Positions 6,767-10,750 of a DNA stretch of 10,750 nucleotides are shown piece by piece. Source of the stretch: an uncultured Fusobacterium sp. (GTDB taxonomy: Bacteria > Fusobacteriota > Fusobacteriia > Fusobacteriales > Fusobacteriaceae); the NCBI GenBank assembly GCA_900545035.1, contig UQXM01000056.1:1-10750 (forward strand). The letters are read 5' to 3'. A program made the position numbers and the translations under genes. The notes under the pieces were generated by a model. It was not told the origin of the DNA. It saw only the letters and a program-made list of their open reading frames with translations, and did no database searches. Numbering within the stretch: the stretch's first letter is position 1; each line of letters starts with the position of its first letter.

Positions 6767-8071
6767 ATGAGATTGTTTGGTACTGCAGAAAATATAAACG
6801 GGATACTTCATATTGGAGGAGTATCTGTGGAAAAATTGAGAGAGGAATACGGAACACCTCTGTATATAATGGATCAGAAATTGATAGAGGATAATATACA
6901 AAAATATAAAGAATGTTTTTCTTCCGACAAATTTGAAACACAGGTTATTTATGCAACAAAAGCATTTCTTACTGTGGGAATGTGTCAGCTGGTAAAAAAA
7001 TTTGGGATAGGAATGGACGCTGTATCAGACGGAGAGCTTTTTACAATAAAACATTCGGGATTTCCAATGGAAAATGTATATATGCACGGAAACAATAAAA
7101 GTAATACAGAACTTGAAATGTGTATAGATTATGGTGTGGGGACAATTATTGTGGATAATTTTTATGAGCTGAAAAGACTTGAAAAAATATGTGAAGCAAG
7201 AGGAGCAAAAGTAAAAACTCTTTTAAGAGTAAATCCCGGAATAGAAGCACATACCCATGAATATATAAAAACTTCAAAAGATTCCTCAAAATTTGGAGAA
7301 ACAATATACGAAGAAAAAATTTACGATATAATAAAAGAATTTCAAAAATCAAAATATGTGGAACTTCTTGGTTTTCATTGCCATATAGGTTCACAGATAT
7401 TTGATACAAAAGCTTTTTATGCAGAGATTGAAACAATGATGGATTTCATTGAAGCTGTAAAAGAAAAGCTGGATTTTACCACAAGATATCTTAATCTTGG
7501 AGGAGGTTTCGGAATTTATTATGTGGAGGGAGATAAAGAACTTGATATTCCTGCTGTAATGAAAAGAATGGTTGAGATATTGGAGGAAAAACTTGATGAA
7601 TATAAAATCTCTCTTGAAAGAGTAATTATTGAACCGGGAAGAAGTATTGTGGGAAATGCAGGAACAACAATTTATACTGTGGGAGGAACGAAAATAACTC
7701 ACAGCGGAAAAAAATATATTTTTGTTGACGGAGGAATGGCGGATAATATAAGACCTGCTCTTTATCAGGCAGAATATGAAGGATGTCTTGCTAATAAAAT
7801 GAACGAAGCTGTATCTGAAGAGGTAACTGTTGCAGGAAAATGTTGTGAATCCGGAGATATGCTTATACAAAATGAGATGTTTGCAGCAGCGCAAGAGGGA
7901 GATATTTTGGCAGTTTCAACTACGGGAGCATACAATTATTCAATGTCGAGCAATTATAATAGACTTAGAAAACCTGCTGTTGTACTGGTAAAAGAGGGAA
8001 AATCAAAACTTCTTGTGAGAAGAGAAACATATGAAGATTTGGTAAGAACAGATATGAATTTTGAAGATTAA
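6767..8071 (+). CDS. lysA: Diaminopimelate decarboxylase
   Basis: This enzyme decarboxylates meso-diaminopimelate to L-lysine, the last step of lysine synthesis, using pyridoxal phosphate in the cytoplasm. It belongs to the fold III PLP decarboxylases: a TIM barrel carrying the PLP lysine K65 (in IYATKAF), the HIGSQ motif after H206, the glycine-rich LGGGFG phosphate-binding loop and EPGRS at 289-293. The C-terminal beta domain has the active-site C360-E361-S362-G363-D364 and the family motif GAYNYSMSSNYN near the end. The 434-aa length is normal. ATG 6767 is chosen over GTG 6758 because GGGTG (6756-6760) fits as the ribosome site for the ATG. It is followed 13 bp later by dapF, which acts one step earlier, so the two form an operon. 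Related ornithine/arginine or carboxynorspermidine decarboxylases are less likely given the motifs and the dapF neighbour. Confidence 0.95.
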   Translation: MRLFGTAENINGILHIGGVSVEKLREEYGTPLYIMDQKLIEDNIQKYKECFSSDKFETQVIYATKAFLTVGMCQLVKKFGIGMDAVSDGELFTIKHSGFPMENVYMHGNNKSNTELEMCIDYGVGTIIVDNFYELKRLEKICEARGAKVKTLLRVNPGIEAHTHEYIKTSKDSSKFGETIYEEKIYDIIKEFQKSKYVELLGFHCHIGSQIFDTKAFYAEIETMMDFIEAVKEKLDFTTRYLNLGGGFGIYYVEGDKELDIPAVMKRMVEILEEKLDEYKISLERVIIEPGRSIVGNAGTTIYTVGGTKITHSGKKYIFVDGGMADNIRPALYQAEYEGCLANKMNEAVSEEVTVAGKCCESGDMLIQNEMFAAAQEGDILAVSTTGAYNYSMSSNYNRLRKPAVVLVKEGKSKLLVRRETYEDLVRTDMNFED

Positions 8072-8084
8072 TCAGGAGGAAAAA

Positions 8085-8924
8085 ATGGAATTTACTAAAA
8101 TGCAGGGTGCAGGAAATGATTTTCTGCTGATAGATGGATTTAAATATAATTATGAAGAGATAGTGCCGAAAATAAAAAATTTGTGCGACAGAAGATTTGG
8201 TGTGGGAGGCGATGGTGTTATGACGGCTCTTCCGAGTGAAAGCTGTGATGTGAAAATGTATTATTATAATAGCGACGGTTCACAGGGAGAAATGTGCGGC
8301 AACGGAATAAGATGTTTTGTAAAATTTGTTTATGAAAAAGGGATTGTAAAAAAGAATTTTATGAAAATAGAAACTCTGGCAGGAATACAGACAGCTTCTC
8401 TTGAAATAAATGAAAAAGATGAAGTTGAAAAAATAGAAATAGAAATAGGAAATATTAAATACAATCCTGCTGAAATTCCTGTGCTTGTTGAGGGAGAAAA
8501 TGCTTTTAACAAAAAATTGGAAATAGACGGACAGGAGATAATATTTTCAACTGTATTTTTGGGAGTTCCTCACACAGTTGTATTTATAGAGAAAGAGGGG
8601 CAGTACGATGTAAATGATATCGGTTCAAAAATGGAAGTTCATCCAATGTTTCCCAAAAAAACAAATGTAAATTTTGTTCTTCCTGTTTCAGATGATGAGA
8701 TAAAAATATTTACATGGGAAAGAGGAGCGGGAAGAACTCTTGCTTGCGGAACAGGGTCAAGTTCGGCAGCTCTTTTATCTCACAAATTGAAAGGTCTGAA
8801 AAATAAAATAAAAGTTATCACAGAAGGGGGCGAACTGGAAGTAAAAATTCTTTCTGACAGAGTAAAACTTATCGGAGGAGCTCAAATAACTTTTGAGGGA
8901 ACAGTAAATTTGGAAAAATATTAA
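8085..8924 (+). CDS. dapF: Diaminopimelate epimerase
   Basis: This enzyme interconverts LL- and meso-diaminopimelate without a cofactor, supplying meso-DAP for lysine and, in many bacteria, for peptidoglycan. Both catalytic cysteines are visible in their standard settings: Cys71 in MCGNGIRCF and Cys221 in ERGAGRTLACGTGSS. The N-terminal MQGAGNDF (6-13) and NSDGSQGE (62-69) are also characteristic, and the two halves form the expected pseudo-symmetric pair of domains. The 279-aa length is typical. ATG 8085 is chosen over TTG 8061 because AGGAGGA (8074-8080) lies five bases upstream of it and falls after the lysA stop codon. A strong terminator follows. Some fusobacteria use lanthionine in the cell wall instead of DAP, so the enzyme may also or instead act on that analogue; this is inference from the suspected host. 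Confidence 0.96.
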   Translation: MEFTKMQGAGNDFLLIDGFKYNYEEIVPKIKNLCDRRFGVGGDGVMTALPSESCDVKMYYYNSDGSQGEMCGNGIRCFVKFVYEKGIVKKNFMKIETLAGIQTASLEINEKDEVEKIEIEIGNIKYNPAEIPVLVEGENAFNKKLEIDGQEIIFSTVFLGVPHTVVFIEKEGQYDVNDIGSKMEVHPMFPKKTNVNFVLPVSDDEIKIFTWERGAGRTLACGTGSSSAALLSHKLKGLKNKIKVITEGGELEVKILSDRVKLIGGAQITFEGTVNLEKY

Positions 8925-8935
8925 AAACAGAATAT

Positions 8936-8997
8936 AATGAGGCTGCTGCAAAGTTATAAAAATATAATTTTATAAATGTGGCAGCTCATTTTTTATT
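8936..8997 (+). terminator. Rho-independent terminator after dapF
   Basis: The outer arm AATGAG-CTGC (8936-8946, with G8942 bulged) pairs with GCAGCTCATT (8981-8990), and pairing can continue inward through TGCA/TGTG. An inner TTATAAAA (8954-8961) pairs with TTTTATAA (8968-8975) around a 6-base loop. The hairpin runs straight into a T-rich tail (8989-8997). It closes the lysA-dapF unit. Confidence 0.85.
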
Positions 8998-9002
8998 TAA
9001 AT

Positions 9003-9032
9003 TAGGCATTTCAAGCATTTTCGTTGTATAAT
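9003..9032 (+). promoter_or_regulatory. Promoter for the hydrolase-glycosylase pair
   Basis: A perfect TATAAT (9027-9032) lies 18 bp after TAGGCA (9003-9008), which matches four of six bases of TTGACA. It is just downstream of the dapF terminator and 45 bp before the next start codon, so these genes have their own transcription start. A short direct repeat, GCATTT (9006-9011 and 9015-9020), lies inside the spacer. Confidence 0.55.
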
Positions 9033-9077
9033 ATAAACAGAGTGTTATTTTCGGTTTTAAAATAGGAGGTGCTGAAA

Positions 9078-9953
9078 ATGAAACTGCTTCATAGATATAC
9101 GATAGACGGGTTAAATCTTTTGGGAGGTTATTGGGAAGGAACAGCAGAGAAAGATACCTGTGTTGTTTTTACTCACGGCATGTTTGATAACTTGATTGAA
9201 AATATTTTTGCAAGTGTCTTGGGAGAAGAGTTATCAAAAAAAGGGTATGGCTTTATATTTGGGCATAACAGAGGACACGGAGTGATTAACAGCCTTGTTG
9301 TAAGGGATTCTGTGAGCAGAAAAACACAGATAAAAATAATTGGTTCAACTTTTGAAAAATTTGGAGAGTCTATATATGATGTGGATTTGTGGATTGAAGA
9401 GGCCAAAAAATTGGGATATTCAAAAATAATTTTGTGCGGACACAGTTTCGGCTGCTTGAAAAATCTTTATTATCTGAATAAAAAAGGTATGGGAAATGTG
9501 GACGGAGTAATATTTTTGTCTGCTCCCGATACAGTGGGACTGATAAATCGTTCTGATGATTACAAAAAACTTTTTGAAGAAGCAGAGAAAAATATCAAAG
9601 CAAGAAAAAGCAAAAGGATACTCAGCAGAAAACTTTTGGGAGTTTTTCCTATAAGTTCCAGAACATATTACGATTTCAGAAAAGGAAGCTGTGTAGATAT
9701 ATTTCCTCTTGTGGAAAATCCTGAAGATTTTGGAATTTTGAAAAAAATAAACAAACCTGTTCTGATGATACTTGCTGAAAATGATAGTGTAATAGTAAGG
9801 GGAGCGGAGGAAGATTTAAAAATATTAAAAGAAAAAGTTTCAAAATGCCATGATTTTACAGGAAAAATAATAAAGAATGCAACACACAGATATATACATA
9901 AAGAACAGGAACTGAGCCGTATAATAAGAGAATGGATTGAAGAAAGATTTTAA
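9078..9953 (+). CDS. Alpha/beta hydrolase of unknown substrate
   Basis: This is a 291-aa protein with the serine-hydrolase fold and no signal peptide or membrane segment, so it should be cytoplasmic. The catalytic triad is readable: nucleophile Ser123 in GHSFG, Asp236 in ILAENDSV and His270 in NATHRYIH. The HG of the oxyanion region is at 33-34 (FTHGMFDN), and an arginine-glycine-rich loop GHNRGHG follows the second strand. The cap region between about 150 and 215 is charged and carries several Lys/Arg. It resembles the serine-aminopeptidase/lysophospholipase-like and DUF1749-like hydrolases, but esterase, lipase or peptidase activity cannot be separated by eye. ATG 9078 is chosen over GTG 9069 because AGGAGGT (9064-9070) is seven bases upstream of it. 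It is the first gene of a two-gene unit with a DNA repair glycosylase. Confidence 0.85.
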   Translation: MKLLHRYTIDGLNLLGGYWEGTAEKDTCVVFTHGMFDNLIENIFASVLGEELSKKGYGFIFGHNRGHGVINSLVVRDSVSRKTQIKIIGSTFEKFGESIYDVDLWIEEAKKLGYSKIILCGHSFGCLKNLYYLNKKGMGNVDGVIFLSAPDTVGLINRSDDYKKLFEEAEKNIKARKSKRILSRKLLGVFPISSRTYYDFRKGSCVDIFPLVENPEDFGILKKINKPVLMILAENDSVIVRGAEEDLKILKEKVSKCHDFTGKIIKNATHRYIHKEQELSRIIREWIEERF

Positions 9954-9983
9954 AAAAGAGATTTTAATTTAGGAGTACAGCAG

Positions 9984-10637
9984 ATGAAAAACGAATATTT
10001 TTATGAAATTGAAAAAAAGTATAAAGAAATACAGAAAGATATTGAAAAAAGATTAGAGGAGTACAGAGAAATTTGGAGAAACGGAAGCAACGAAGATATT
10101 CATGCAGAACTTTCTTTCTGTATATTAACGCCACAATCAAAAGCAAGAAATGCTTGGAAAGCTATAACAAACATGAGAGAGGACGGAGTTCTTTTTACGG
10201 GAACTCCGGAAGAACTTTCGGAATATCTTAATATTGTAAGATTTAAAAATAATAAAGCAAAATATCTTGTCGAATTGAGAGAACAGATGACAGATGAAAA
10301 GGGGAAAATAATTACAAAAGATTTCTTTTCAAAAATGGAAACAGTGAATGAAAAGAGAGAATGGATTGTAAATAATATAAAAGGAATGGCATGGAAAGAA
10401 GCAGGACATTTTTTAAGAAATGTAGGTTTCGGAGATGAAGTAGCAATTTTGGACAGACATATTTTGAAAAATCTTGTAAGACTTCAAGTGATAGATGAAA
10501 TTCCAAAAACTCTTACAAAAAAAATATATCTTGAAATAGAGGAAAAAATGAAAAAATACTGTCAGGAAACTGGAATTCCTATGGATAGTTTTGACCTTTT
10601 ATTATGGTATCTTGAAGCCGGAGAAATTTTTAAATAG
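9984..10637 (+). CDS. N-glycosylase/DNA lyase, archaeal-type Ogg2
   Basis: This is a helix-hairpin-helix DNA repair enzyme that removes 8-oxoguanine and cuts the resulting abasic site. The 217-aa protein has the Ogg2 layout: N-terminal helices with the family motif LSFCILTPQSKA (43-54), the hairpin IKGMAWKEAGHFLRNVGF with catalytic Lys138, and catalytic Asp157 in AILDRHIL. The chain ends in a lysine (Lys217); a C-terminal lysine is described in archaeal Ogg2 enzymes as part of base recognition. No Fe-S cluster cysteines are present, unlike Nth/MutY. The start ATG has AGGAG at 9971-9975. It lies 30 bp after the hydrolase gene and should be cotranscribed with it. No clear terminator is seen between it and the next promoter. 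Confidence 0.92.
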   Translation: MKNEYFYEIEKKYKEIQKDIEKRLEEYREIWRNGSNEDIHAELSFCILTPQSKARNAWKAITNMREDGVLFTGTPEELSEYLNIVRFKNNKAKYLVELREQMTDEKGKIITKDFFSKMETVNEKREWIVNNIKGMAWKEAGHFLRNVGFGDEVAILDRHILKNLVRLQVIDEIPKTLTKKIYLEIEEKMKKYCQETGIPMDSFDLLLWYLEAGEIFK

Positions 10638-10645
10638 ATTTTTGT

Positions 10646-10675
10646 TTGATAAATACCCTGATATCGTGGTATAAT
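10646..10675 (+). promoter_or_regulatory. Extended -10 promoter with dyad in the spacer
   Basis: TTGATA (10646-10651) and TATAAT (10670-10675) are 18 bp apart, and TGG just before the -10 makes it an extended -10 element (TGnTATAAT). This is the best promoter in the window and drives the gene starting at 10720. A 20-bp dyad at 10653-10672 fills the spacer and overlaps the first bases of the -10. Confidence 0.8.
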
Positions 10676-10719
10676 TTTTAGGTTAAAATAGGAAAATGTA
10701 ACAAAAATTAGGAGGAACA

Positions 10720-10750
10720 ATGACGAAAAAAGCAACTGTAATAACTTATG
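10720..10750 (+). CDS. Start of a gene, probably MiaB methylthiotransferase (partial)
   Basis: An ATG at 10720 preceded by AGGAGGA (10710-10716) and by a strong promoter opens a frame reading MTKKATVITY and then a G at the window edge. Only ten codons are visible. In the MiaB family of radical-SAM tRNA methylthiotransferases the N-terminus commonly reads like this, followed by a GCQMN cysteine motif of the first Fe-S cluster site, and the last base is compatible with that. MiaB adds the 2-methylthio group to isopentenyl-A37 of tRNA. The identification rests on a very short stretch and is tentative; the existence of a gene here is much surer than its name. Confidence 0.5.
   Translation, partial: MTKKATVITY

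Noticed and set aside
7391..7894. Long open frame on the minus strand opposite lysA
   Set aside because: It lies antisense to a well-conserved gene, its translation is rich in Ser/Phe/Ile as expected for the shadow of an AT-rich gene, and it has no recognisable domain or ribosome site.

Overview
The window looks like a chromosomal segment of a low-GC, AT-rich anaerobe, most likely a fusobacterium (Fusobacterium, Cetobacterium or a relative). The reasons are the very A/T-rich codons with arginine almost always AGA, strong AGGAGG-type ribosome sites, short intergenic gaps, and a gene mix (a ferric-type ABC transporter with a YesMN-type two-component system, lysA-dapF, an Ogg2-type glycosylase, and a probable miaB) that fits that phylum. 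The taxonomic call is inference from gene content and style; no rRNA or other marker is present. All recognised genes lie on the + strand.

Region 1 (1-6662) is one transport-and-sensing cluster. It holds a lipoprotein solute-binding protein (193-1215), a CUT/FbpC-type ATPase with a regulatory C-terminal part (1315-2436), a fused double permease (2426-4081), a YesM/LytS-type sensor histidine kinase (4165-5871) and a YesN-type REC-AraC response regulator (5868-6662). The transporter resembles the Fbp/Afu 'ferric' family, but the binding protein lacks the adjacent tyrosine pair that ligates iron in FbpA. A non-iron substrate such as a sugar phosphate or phosphonate is therefore at least as likely. 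A perfect 13-bp hairpin separates the binding-protein gene from the ATPase gene and probably makes the binding protein more abundant than the membrane parts. A 16-codon ORF with a strong ribosome site bridges the permease and kinase genes. AT-rich dyad repeats lie upstream of the first gene and could be the target of the response regulator.

Region 2 (about 6700-8998) is a lysine/diaminopimelate pair: lysA (6767-8071) and dapF (8085-8924), closed by a strong rho-independent terminator at 8936-8997. LysA makes lysine from meso-DAP and DapF supplies meso-DAP from LL-DAP.

Region 3 (about 9003-10637) starts at its own promoter and carries an alpha/beta hydrolase of unknown substrate (9078-9953), followed 30 bp later by an archaeal-type 8-oxoguanine glycosylase/AP lyase (9984-10637).

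Region 4 (10646-10750) is a near-consensus extended -10 promoter with a 20-bp dyad in its spacer, followed by the first ten codons of a gene whose start resembles MiaB. I found no tRNA, rRNA, CRISPR array, insertion sequence or phage gene. No clearly new system stands out; the most interesting points are the unresolved substrate of the sensed transporter, the intercistronic hairpin, the possible leader ORF and the operator-like dyad at the right edge.
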